NCBI RefSeq assembly: GCF_007754155.1
Contig: NZ_CP037423.1
Coordinates: 5,886,567 to 5,950,566, forward strand
DNA from: Stieleria neptunia
GTDB lineage: Bacteria; Planctomycetota; Planctomycetia; Pirellulales; Pirellulaceae
Length of the DNA stretch: 64,000 nucleotides
Direction: 5' to 3'
Below the pieces are notes generated by a model. The model searched no databases. It was not told where the DNA came from and saw only the letters and a program-made list of their open reading frames with translations. A program made the position numbers and the translations under genes. Position 1 is the first letter of the stretch, and each line of letters begins with the position of its first letter. Shown piece after piece: positions 44,418 through 52,350 of this stretch.

Positions 44418-45892
44418 GTCGCGGTCCCCGTTTTGATGCGTTGCCTGGATTCGAGCACCATTTCAGCCTTCAAGTCATGCAAAGCGTGCTCGAGTCCGAC
44501 GCGATATCGGTGCGGATGGTCGATCCGCAGAATCGTGCGATCAAATTGCTGCAATTGTTTCAGCGCTCGGCTGCGAATATCGTCCAGTGGGATCGATTCG
44601 CCGACAACGTTGCCTTGGCGGATCATCGGTTTGAGTAAGTCTTCGAACGCGACCGTCGCGGCGAACTCCGTTCGATGGGTGGCGTCTTGGAAATCGACGG
44701 CGGTGCAAGTCTCGGGAATCGGCTGCAGCTCGTTGTAGATCATGTCGGCGATCGCCATGCCATCGTCGTCCACGTAGCGGCGCACTTGTTGAATCCCCGG
44801 AGTCGACGTCTTGATTAATTGTTCGGAGACTTTGATGCGGGGCTGCCACTGCTGGGATTCGTCCTGGATCGCGCCGAGTTTGTAGACGCCACCGAGTGCG
44901 GGTTGGTCGTAAGCGGTGGCCAACTTGGTTCCGACGCCCCAGACCGTCACCGCAGCACCTTGAAACTTCAAGCTTTGAATCAGACGTTCGTCCAAGTCGT
45001 TGCTGGCGACAATCACCGCATCAGGGAATCCAGCCGCATCAAGAATCTTGCGGGCTTCAATGCTCAACCACGCCAGGTCCCCGGAATCCAGTCGGATGCC
45101 GACCATCCGATGCCCCGATTCGCGAAGCCGTCGCCCCACCTCGACCGCATGGCGAACCCCCTGCAACGTGTCGTACGTGTCGACCAGAAAGACGCAGTTG
45201 TTCGGCATCGCTTCGGCGTAGGCGGCGAAGGCGTCCGGTTCGCTGTCGAAGGACATCACCCAGCTGTGGGCGTGGGTGCCCTTGACCGGTATCCCGAACC
45301 GCTTGCCGGCCAACACATTCGAGGTTGCGGCACAACCGCCGATGAAGGCTGCACGACTGGCCGCCAACCCCCCGTCGATTCCCTGGGCCCGCCGCAAGCC
45401 AAATTCAAGCACGGCGTCGCCTTGGGCCGCCATCACGACGCGTGAGGCTTTGGTTGCGATCAAGGACTGGAAATTGATCAGGTTCAACATCGCGGTCTCG
45501 ATCAACTGACATTGCACGATCGGCCCGCAGACACGCAGCAGCGGCTCATGCGGAAACACGACGGTGCCTTCCGGGATCGCATCCAGATCCAACGTCAGCT
45601 CGAGTTCGGCCAGGTACTGCAAGAACTCCGCGTCAAAAAGTGGCCGACCGTCATTGCCGACGAGCGTCCCCAGATATTCGACGTCGGAAGCGTCCAATCG
45701 AAACGAACGCAGGAAATCCAGCACCGGTTCCAGGCCCGCGGCAATCGCATAGCCGCCGTGAAACGGGCTGTTGCGAAAGAACAGATGAAACGCGGCGGAC
45801 TGCTCCGCTTTGCCGCATTTCCAATAGCCATAGGCCATCGTCAACTCGTACAAGTCAGTCAGCAACGCCAGCGAATTCGATGATCGGTTCAT
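44414..45892 (-). CDS. pncB: Nicotinate phosphoribosyltransferase PncB
   Basis: 492 aa. [20 protein letters not shown] at the N-terminus, [51 protein letters not shown] (catalytic His region) and [12 protein letters not shown] are diagnostic of the long-form bacterial/eukaryotic-type NAPRTase. It converts nicotinate and PRPP to nicotinate mononucleotide. First gene of the operon; overlaps nrtR by 4 nt. The NrtR operator lies directly upstream (45902-45930). Confidence 0.96.
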   Translation of the reverse strand: MNRSSNSLALLTDLYELTMAYGYWKCGKAEQSAAFHLFFRNSPFHGGYAIAAGLEPVLDFLRSFRLDASDVEYLGTLVGNDGRPLFDAEFLQYLAELELTLDLDAIPEGTVVFPHEPLLRVCGPIVQCQLIETAMLNLINFQSLIATKASRVVMAAQGDAVLEFGLRRAQGIDGGLAASRAAFIGGCAATSNVLAGKRFGIPVKGTHAHSWVMSFDSEPDAFAAYAEAMPNNCVFLVDTYDTLQGVRHAVEVGRRLRESGHRMVGIRLDSGDLAWLSIEARKILDAAGFPDAVIVASNDLDERLIQSLKFQGAAVTVWGVGTKLATAYDQPALGGVYKLGAIQDESQQWQPRIKVSEQLIKTSTPGIQQVRRYVDDDGMAIADMIYNELQPIPETCTAVDFQDATHRTEFAATVAFEDLLKPMIRQGNVVGESIPLDDIRSRALKQLQQFDRTILRIDHPHRYRVGLEHALHDLKAEMVLESRQRIKTGTAT

Positions 45893-45901
45893 GTTCCCTT
45901 T

Positions 45902-45930
45902 CCTCTTAGTGTCAATTATACACTAAGAGG
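45902..45930. promoter_or_regulatory. NrtR operator
   Basis: A perfect palindrome with 11-bp arms cctcttagtgt and acactaagagg around a 7-nt spacer, ten nt upstream of the pncB start. The TTAGTGT/ACACTAA core agrees with known NrtR boxes. Expected effect: repression of pncB-nrtR-pncA when NAD is plentiful. Confidence 0.88.
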
Positions 45931-45939
45931 GCGAGGGCG

Positions 45940-46272
45940 TCACGCTTTTTTGACAAATTCGGATTTCAGTGACATCGCTCCGATCCCGTCGACCTTGCAA
46001 TCGATGTCATGATCGCCGTCAACGATCCGGATATTTTTGACTTTGGTGCCACCCTTGACGACGCCGCCCCTGAACTTCAAGTCCTTGATGACGATCACGG
46101 AATCGCCATTTTCGAGCACGTTGCCGTTTGCATCGCGCGTGGCATCATTGTCCGCCGCGGCAGCCTCCTCGGCCGGCGACCATTCATGGCCACAAGTGGG
46201 GCAGACCAGCAGCGGCCCGTCTTCGTAGGTGTATTCGCCGTCGCATTGCGGGCAGTTGGGTAAATCGCTCAT
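45940..46272 (-). CDS. yjdM: Zinc-ribbon protein YjdM (PhnA-like)
   Basis: 110 aa. An N-terminal zinc ribbon ([25 protein letters not shown]) and a C-terminal SH3-like domain ([38 protein letters not shown]) match the PhnA/YjdM family, full length. The historic 'PhnA' name refers to an alkylphosphonate locus, but the function is unclear. It lies upstream of pncB; 47 nt containing the NrtR operator separate them. Confidence 0.93.
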   Translation of the reverse strand: MSDLPNCPQCDGEYTYEDGPLLVCPTCGHEWSPAEEAAAADNDATRDANGNVLENGDSVIVIKDLKFRGGVVKGGTKVKNIRIVDGDHDIDCKVDGIGAMSLKSEFVKKA

Positions 46273-46486
46273 CTATGGTTCACCGAGTCGTTCAATGAAA
46301 TTGGAGCGACGATTATCCCGATTTGTGCCGGCTTGGGAAGCCAAGCCAAGTGAAGCGCATGAAAGCGATGGCTGCGATTCGTGTTCTCTTTGGGACGTAG
46401 CCAATATCGCAAATCAGTATCCGCAACGGTTCATGCAACCTTGATAACCGTAGCAAGGGCCTCCACGATCCGTTCTGTGAGGCAGT

Positions 46487-46692
46487 TGTTAGCGGCAGGG
46501 CGCGAGCCCTCCGGTCTTTCACGGCGTTTTAAAACGCGACCGGACGGCTCGCGGGCTGTCGATTGAGTCGGGATCTGCAGAGTCAATGGTGAGCCGCTGG
46601 CCGTCAGGCCTCGGGCAGCGTCGCAGTGCCCGGCCGCTTACGCGGCGCGCGGCTCACAAAATCGACAGCCCGCTCGCGCCGTTCCGCTAACA
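46487..46692. repeat. Composite intergenic repeat R200, copy 3 (inverted)
   Basis: Reverse-complement orientation relative to copies 1 and 2: begins tgttagcggcagggcgcgag and ends gcgccgttccgctaaca. Includes the same gagccgctggccgtcaggcc segment. It occupies the gap before the AhpD-like gene; the rest of 46273-46718 shows no gene. Confidence 0.85.
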
Positions 46693-46718
46693 ATCCTTCA
46701 CCGCGTTGCCGGACGACT

Positions 46719-47285
46719 TCAGCTCGAGGGTTGAGCTTCGGCGCTCCACTCGTTTTTTGCGAAGGGTTTGTCGAGCGGGGTTTCGGCGACGTGATTGGTG
46801 TAGTTCGACAGGACCTTGAACGCGGTGCCCACGATCACATCGAGCACCGTTTGCTTGGTGTATCCCGCCTCCAACAGGGCTTCGATCTCGCTGTCTTCGA
46901 CCCAGCCACGCTTGACGTTGACCGTCTCGGCAAAGACGCGGAGCGCTTCCAGTTTCGGATCGGCAATCGGGGTGCCGTCGCGAAGTGATTCGATCACATC
47001 CTCGGGCACCTTCAACCCTTGCATGATCGTCGTGTGCGCTGCCATACAATACGTGCAACCGTTCAGCCGATTGTTGGTCATCGCGATGATCTGACGCTCG
47101 GTGTGGGACAGTTCGGTCTTGGTGTCGAAGATCTCTGCGACCGTCCGATAGGCCTCCAGCAGCGCCGGGGATTCGGCCATGACGGCGTGCAGATTGGGCA
47201 CAAATCCGTACGTCTTTTTACTTTTTTCCAACAGGGGCTTGCTTTCGCCGGCGGTTTCGATCGTGTGAACGGTGAAGTCTGTCAT
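46719..47285 (-). CDS. Carboxymuconolactone decarboxylase/AhpD-like protein
   Basis: 188 aa from an ATG at 47285 preceded by gaggaatcac. KTYGFVPNLHAVMAESPALL, then ELSHTERQIIAMTNNRLNGC and CTYCMAAHTTIM: the CxxC...H redox site of the AhpD/CMD family, with the upstream Glu also present. The family members act as peroxidase partners or general antioxidant enzymes in the cytoplasm. It is isolated between repeats. Confidence 0.88.
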   Translation of the reverse strand: MTDFTVHTIETAGESKPLLEKSKKTYGFVPNLHAVMAESPALLEAYRTVAEIFDTKTELSHTERQIIAMTNNRLNGCTYCMAAHTTIMQGLKVPEDVIESLRDGTPIADPKLEALRVFAETVNVKRGWVEDSEIEALLEAGYTKQTVLDVIVGTAFKVLSNYTNHVAETPLDKPFAKNEWSAEAQPSS

Positions 47286-47407
47286 CGTGATTCCTCGTAT
47301 TGATTTGACCAGTCGGATCAGTTTGGATCTCCTGATGCGTTGTGAATGGTTGATTGGCTTTTCCGTCCGCCAACACGAGATGGAAAAGATGGTGTCGGAT
47401 CTAACCA

Positions 47408-47464
47408 GTGGGATAGGCTTCCAGCCTGTCATTGCTGTGTCGACAGGCTGGAAGCCTATCCCAC
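47408..47464. repeat. Palindromic repeat P1, copy 4
   Basis: gtgggataggcttccagcct...aggctggaagcctatcccac with a ~17-nt loop; almost perfect arms. It lies between the AhpD-like gene and the stop of the LExRxLL protein at 47483. Confidence 0.82.
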
Positions 47465-47482
47465 AGAATTTTCGCTTATTAC

Positions 47483-48598
47483 TTAGCGGGGACGCGATCT
47501 CGGTGGTGCAACAGGCAGGGGATGTTTGTGTTTGCGTCGTGCCATCATCACGGCAACCGTCAAGATCGCAATCGCGGGATAGGCGAGTCTTGGGAGCTCA
47601 AACGAATACGTGCTGCCAACCGGCTGGAGCCGCGATTCTGCCGTCTCGGCAAGTGATGCGATGAGCGCGTCGAGAGCCGCGTCGGACAGGGGAAGCTCCT
47701 TTCCGCCGGTGATCAGTTCGAACGAACGATGCAGTTGTAGCATCGATTCCCCTTGCGCGTTGAACCAGTCGTCGGCAGCGATGGAAGGCCCGATCAACAG
47801 AAGCTGTTGGTCGAACGCGATCGTTTCGTCTGTTCCACCGAACCAGTGTGTGAACATCGCGTCGGTGACTTCGTCGCTTGGATTCGACGCTTGATCGATC
47901 ACCGATTGGATCTCTGGGGCAACGGGAAGAGCAAACGTCCACGGGGGAGCGTCATCGTCTTGCAGATCGTCCATTGAGTAAACGCTATTCGACGACGAAG
48001 ACAACTCGATCAGTCCATCGATTGAGTCGTCGCTCGTGACCGAACGGGCGAGTGAAAGGGAGACAAGTTCCTGCTCACGTGTTTCGATGGCGGAAACCAT
48101 GGTCAAGTCGAACAATTGTTGTTGGGCAAGTTCGGACTCAGTTTCCGTCTCGGATGTGATCGCATCGTCCACGGTTTCAGTCGATTCGGTTTCCGTGATT
48201 GCAACCAACGCTGCGTCCACTGCCGAGCTGGGTGACTGATCGGTCGCATCGGATGCGTCGGACCCCGGCGAGCGTCGTGCTTGCGGGCCGTGTCTCAGTG
48301 TCTCCGCGGCGTCCGTCTGTGACGTCAAGTCAGACGATGTGTTCTCCGTCAGATTGGAATTCGTTTCAGGCTGGGTTGGACCGATGAAAGCCTGCAAGCC
48401 GACGCGGTTTGCACTTTCAAACGTTCGCACTTCTTGCGTCAAGTCATCGCCGGCATTCTGCCGCGCACTGCTGGAGTCAGCGGCATCGGCAAACAGATCG
48501 AAATCAATTTCGTCACTGGCAAACAGATTGGCTGCCAAGAGTGATCGAGATTCGAGATGCTCGATGCGAAGAAAACGAATTTCGTGGGTCTCGTTCAT
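47483..48598 (-). CDS. LExRxLL-type secreted/anchored protein of unknown function
   Basis: 371 aa from ATG 48598 (MNETHEIRFLRIEHLESRSL then LAAN). The N-terminal motif is the planctomycete surface/secretion signal. A long Ser/Thr/Asp/Glu-rich low-complexity region follows, then a folded ~120-residue part (MFTHWFGGTDETIAFDQQLL...) and a C-terminal membrane helix with basic tail (LAYPAIAILTVAVMMARRKH). Possibly a cell-surface protein anchored by its C-terminus. It is followed upstream by an EF-hand gene on the same strand. Confidence 0.75.
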   Translation of the reverse strand: MNETHEIRFLRIEHLESRSLLAANLFASDEIDFDLFADAADSSSARQNAGDDLTQEVRTFESANRVGLQAFIGPTQPETNSNLTENTSSDLTSQTDAAETLRHGPQARRSPGSDASDATDQSPSSAVDAALVAITETESTETVDDAITSETETESELAQQQLFDLTMVSAIETREQELVSLSLARSVTSDDSIDGLIELSSSSNSVYSMDDLQDDDAPPWTFALPVAPEIQSVIDQASNPSDEVTDAMFTHWFGGTDETIAFDQQLLLIGPSIAADDWFNAQGESMLQLHRSFELITGGKELPLSDAALDALIASLAETAESRLQPVGSTYSFELPRLAYPAIAILTVAVMMARRKHKHPLPVAPPRSRPR

Positions 48599-48794
48599 GT
48601 CTCGTCTCCCAATGTTTTCGAGTTGTCTTACTGCGTCCGCCTTCGCTATCAAAACAGGAAGGATTTCGAGCGAAACGTCACGAAAAATTGGAGATTTCGA
48701 GCGACCGAGTGACCGGCGGTCATTCCGACCGCGGGTCGACTGCTTCAACGACCCTCGGGGGCACAGTTCCAACGCGATCGGCAACCAATCACAA

Positions 48795-49355
48795 TCACAG
48801 TGGGCGTTGGGGCCGACCGTTGGCGCGGTTTCCAGGATCGTCGCCGGCGCGGTCGGGACCCTGCGGCGGACGGGCGTTCTTGAGTTGCTCTTCTTGTTCG
48901 TCGGTCAAGATCCCGGCGAGACGCTTGTCGACATCGGCTTGCAAGGCGGAGAGCTGGCGCGTTTGTTTGTCGTTCAGGTTCAGCGACCGCGCGATCGGTT
49001 CGGGCAGGACTTGGCCGGGTTGCGGGGGCGGGCCTTGGGGACCACCGTCTTGCGGCGGTGCGTTCAGGGCTTGTTGGTTTTGGGGGCCAAAGTTACCACC
49101 CTGCGGAGGCGGGCCGCCGCGTCCGAACTGATTGCTGCGACTTTGGCTTTGCAGAACCGCAGTCAGTTCCGCTTTGGTCACAACTCCATCTCGGTTGGCG
49201 TCCGCTTGGGTGAACAGCTGAATGATCATTTCAGTCGGGGGGCCACCGCCTCCACGCATGCCACCGGGCCCACCGCGTCCAGGTGGTTGGGCGAACAGGA
49301 CGCTTGGCGTTGCCGCGATGGCGACGAGGACGGCGAATTGAAAGACACGATTCAT
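48795..49355 (-). CDS. Secreted Gly/Pro-rich EF-hand protein
   Basis: 186 aa. Signal peptide MNRVFQFAVLVAIAATPSVLFA, Gly/Pro-rich linkers, an EF-hand (TQADANRDGVVTKAELTAVL) and a helical LTxxQ-like segment (NLNDKQTRQLSALQADVDKR then LAGILTDEQEEQL), similar to CpxP/Spy-type periplasmic helical proteins. Secreted Ca-binding role inferred. Start supported by the signal peptide. Confidence 0.8.
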   Translation of the reverse strand: MNRVFQFAVLVAIAATPSVLFAQPPGRGGPGGMRGGGGPPTEMIIQLFTQADANRDGVVTKAELTAVLQSQSRSNQFGRGGPPPQGGNFGPQNQQALNAPPQDGGPQGPPPQPGQVLPEPIARSLNLNDKQTRQLSALQADVDKRLAGILTDEQEEQLKNARPPQGPDRAGDDPGNRANGRPQRPL

Positions 49356-49508
49356 GGTTGGGTTCCAAAGAGAGATTGACGAGCCGGGGAAGAGCGAATG
49401 GCGTTTGCGAGACAGCCATCCCGGAGGTAATGCGCCATCGGTCGATGACCAGGGCCACGCTTTTCAGAAATCTTTTTCGAATGGATCAGACGCCAAACGA
49501 TTGAAGAG

Positions 49509-49697
49509 TTGACGACGGATGTCGAGAGCGGTGTCTCCGCAGCCGATTTGTTTTCCTCTCGACCGCAAACGTATCTGGACGACTTCACGGGGCTGACGAT
49601 CGACGAAACCGCCGAGGTTCTCGGCGTTTCTCCACGAACCACGAAACGAAACTGGGCCTATGCAAGAGCTTGGTTGCAGCGGGAGATGTGCGTGTAG
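49509..49697 (+). pseudogene. ECF sigma factor relic (region 4 only)
   Basis: Residues 28-59 ([20 protein letters not shown], then [12 protein letters not shown]) are an almost perfect planctomycete ECF sigma-70 region 4 helix-turn-helix. Region 2 and the rest are gone: the preceding ~25 residues do not resemble a sigma factor. The 62-aa frame is thus the 3' remnant of a deleted gene. The stretches 49356-49508 and 49698-49839 show nothing else. Confidence 0.75.
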
Positions 49698-49839
49698 GGA
49701 GCACCAGCGATCCAAAGTGTGACATTTGTGACGAAGAAGCTCACCTAAGAAGTGAGCCGGTACTGATCGCGGTACGCCGCGACGTGTTGGCGATGATCTA
49801 CTCCCACTTCTTCTGGATGAAAAACGCACAGGTGGTCCC

Positions 49840-52104
49840 ATGGCACGCTTCTGGAATCGCTGGATTGGACGCCAAACTCTTTCTCGTCGTAAGCATCGCA
49901 TGAAGCGAAAGACACTGCGACGACGACCTCAACCCGAGAACCTGGAAACGCGCCAGCTCCTTGCGGCGAATCTCTTTCACAACGAGGCGATGCCCGAAGA
50001 CGTCAACCAAGACGGCGTTGTCTCGGCCGTCGATGCCCTGACCATCATCAACCAGATGAGCCGCCAATTGGCAAGCGGTCAAGATCAGGGGGGAGACGCC
50101 GGCGGCGACCAACCACGTGAACCAGGCCGCATGACCGACGTGAATAACGACGGTCGTGATTCCGCGCTCGATGCGCTGATGGTGATCAACCGGCTCAGTC
50201 GTGAACAGGGACAGTTGGGTGGATCGTCACAGTCTCCCGGAGATAGCCGTGGCGAACCAGACGAACTTCCTACCACGGAAGACCCTGCGACCGACGATTC
50301 GACCGATGAAGACCCAATCGCCGCCGAGCAAGCGTCGGATTCCGTGCTGTTTTGGAATGATGTCTTTGGCGAAGTATTGGTCGATAACACGGAAAACCAG
50401 AACCCCGGATACGCGTCGCGTTCCAACGCCATTTTGAACTTGGCCATCTTTGATTCCGTTGCGATCGCATCAGGCAATTCCGACGGCACGTTCTATGACT
50501 ACGACAGTTCCTTGACGAGCACGACGGGCGACGTTTCCGCGGAAGTCGCCGCCACGGCTGCGGCTTACACCGCGCTGAGTGGCCTGTACCCAGACCAACA
50601 AGCACAACTCGATGCAGCCCTTGAAGATTGGATCGCGGCCCAGGATTCGCAAATCGATCTTGCGGACAGCTTTGCCCTCGGTGAAGACGTGGCCAACCAC
50701 ATCTTGGCGCTCCGCGTCGACGACGGTTCGGAAGTGGTCGGGGAATACACGTACACCGACGAAGCCGGATATTTCCAACCGGATCCCTACAGCCCCAACG
50801 TTCCGGCGTGGGGACCGGATTGGGGTGATCTGGACACCTTCTCCATTTCATCCGTTGACGAATTCTCCCCCGAATCCCCGCCTGATCTGACCAGTGAAGC
50901 GTATGCGGAGTCCTACAACGAAGTGTTGGCGCTAGGTTCGGTCGATAGCACGGAGCGGACCGCCGAGCAAACTGAAATCGGCCTGTTCTGGGCCTATGAC
51001 CGCGAAGGGCTGGGCACTCCGTTCGCGCTGTTCACGGATGTGTTGGAAAGCGTCGCGACTCAGCAAGACAATACGTTTGAAGAAAACGTCGCCCTGTTCG
51101 CTCAAGCCTCCGTCGCCATGGCAGACGCGGCGATTGTTGCTTGGGATACAAAATTCAGCGAAGAGTTTTGGCGGCCGGTCACCGCGATCCAACAAGGCGA
51201 TAGCGATGGCAACCCGCTAACCGAAGGCGATGAAGATTGGACGCCGCTGGGAGGCCCCGAAGACGACGGAGACATTGTCGGATTCACGCCCCAATTCCCG
51301 ACGTACATCTCCGGCCACGCGACCTTCGGCGGAGCCCTGTTCGGGACACTGCAAGATTTTTATGGAACGGATGACATTTCGTTTGAAGTGACTTCCAGAG
51401 AGTTGGAGATTCTGTTGGAAGATCCTGAGTTGCAAGAGGCTTACGGTCTGGACCTCGACGACGCGACGCGCCAATTTGATTCTTTTAGCGAAGCGATGGC
51501 AGAGAACGGGCGTAGCCGAGTCTACTTGGGCATTCACTTCGACTTCGATGACCTGGTCGGCCAAGAGGTGGGCCAGGCGATCGCCGCCTCCGTCGCCGCA
51601 GACTTCGCGGCACTCAACGAAGCCTCCGGTGCAACCGACGGTACCGATTCATCGGACGCTTCGGATGCATCCTTTGCAATCAGCGGGACGGTCGTCGCCG
51701 CCCCGGACTTCGATGACTTTGGGACGATTTCCAGCCAGTTCAGCGACACGAACTTGAGCTTGCTGGCGCAAGATCAAGTGAATCAACGTGGCGATCTGCG
51801 GTTGGATCAGCGGTCCGATCAGGCACGTGGTCAGTCCGATGGCGATCGACAAAAGGATGAGGACGCGGGAGTGGAAGGCGTGACCGTGGAGTTGCTCGAC
51901 AGCGCCGGTGACCTGGTCGCACAAACCACGACCGACAGCCGCGGTCGATACTCGTTTGACTCGATCAGCGATGCGGGAACCTACCAAGTTCAGATCGCCG
52001 CATCCGACATGTGGATCGTCCTGGGCGACGACCTGCACGAGGTCGAGCTGTCAGACGTCGACAATCTGATCATGCGGATCAATTTCCAGGTGCAATTGGC
52101 CTGA
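49840..52104 (+). CDS. Secreted vanadium-dependent haloperoxidase with dockerin-like and B-type domains
   Basis: 754 aa. N-terminal sorting motif PENLETRQLLAANLF; two dockerin-like loops (DVNQDGVVSAVDALTIINQM, DVNNDGRDSALDALMVINRL); then a PAP2/haloperoxidase core with the full vanadate set: K438 and R445 (TKFSEEFWRPVTAIQ), S491-G492-H493 (YISGHATF), R560 and H566 (SRVYLGIHF). The spacings equal those of fungal vanadium chloroperoxidase. The C-terminus carries a Cna-B/SdrD-like domain (GVTVELLDSAGDLVAQTTTD). It should oxidise halides with H2O2 outside the cell. Confidence 0.9.
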   Translation: MARFWNRWIGRQTLSRRKHRMKRKTLRRRPQPENLETRQLLAANLFHNEAMPEDVNQDGVVSAVDALTIINQMSRQLASGQDQGGDAGGDQPREPGRMTDVNNDGRDSALDALMVINRLSREQGQLGGSSQSPGDSRGEPDELPTTEDPATDDSTDEDPIAAEQASDSVLFWNDVFGEVLVDNTENQNPGYASRSNAILNLAIFDSVAIASGNSDGTFYDYDSSLTSTTGDVSAEVAATAAAYTALSGLYPDQQAQLDAALEDWIAAQDSQIDLADSFALGEDVANHILALRVDDGSEVVGEYTYTDEAGYFQPDPYSPNVPAWGPDWGDLDTFSISSVDEFSPESPPDLTSEAYAESYNEVLALGSVDSTERTAEQTEIGLFWAYDREGLGTPFALFTDVLESVATQQDNTFEENVALFAQASVAMADAAIVAWDTKFSEEFWRPVTAIQQGDSDGNPLTEGDEDWTPLGGPEDDGDIVGFTPQFPTYISGHATFGGALFGTLQDFYGTDDISFEVTSRELEILLEDPELQEAYGLDLDDATRQFDSFSEAMAENGRSRVYLGIHFDFDDLVGQEVGQAIAASVAADFAALNEASGATDGTDSSDASDASFAISGTVVAAPDFDDFGTISSQFSDTNLSLLAQDQVNQRGDLRLDQRSDQARGQSDGDRQKDEDAGVEGVTVELLDSAGDLVAQTTTDSRGRYSFDSISDAGTYQVQIAASDMWIVLGDDLHEVELSDVDNLIMRINFQVQLA

Positions 52105-52350
52105 CAGGGAAACCAGCGATGAGATGAGCATTGAGCCAGCTCGGGCGAAATCTCGCCAGGGTAAACACAGACGCTTGCAGTGAGCACTTTTGGCATCGGG
52201 GGGGAGCGAGAATCCATCGTTTTCTTCGGAAAGGAGCGGAATGCCGCTTCCACCTGGAGACCGATGCGGTGAAACTCAACCGCCCATCGCGTGGCCGATC
52301 CGGTCATCGCGGACGCATTCCGAGAGACGCTGCCCCAGAGTTTGCCGTTG

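Noticed and set aside
23101..47464. P1 palindromes as a CRISPR array
   Set aside because: Copies are kilobases apart, palindromic throughout and lack regular spacers; no cas genes.
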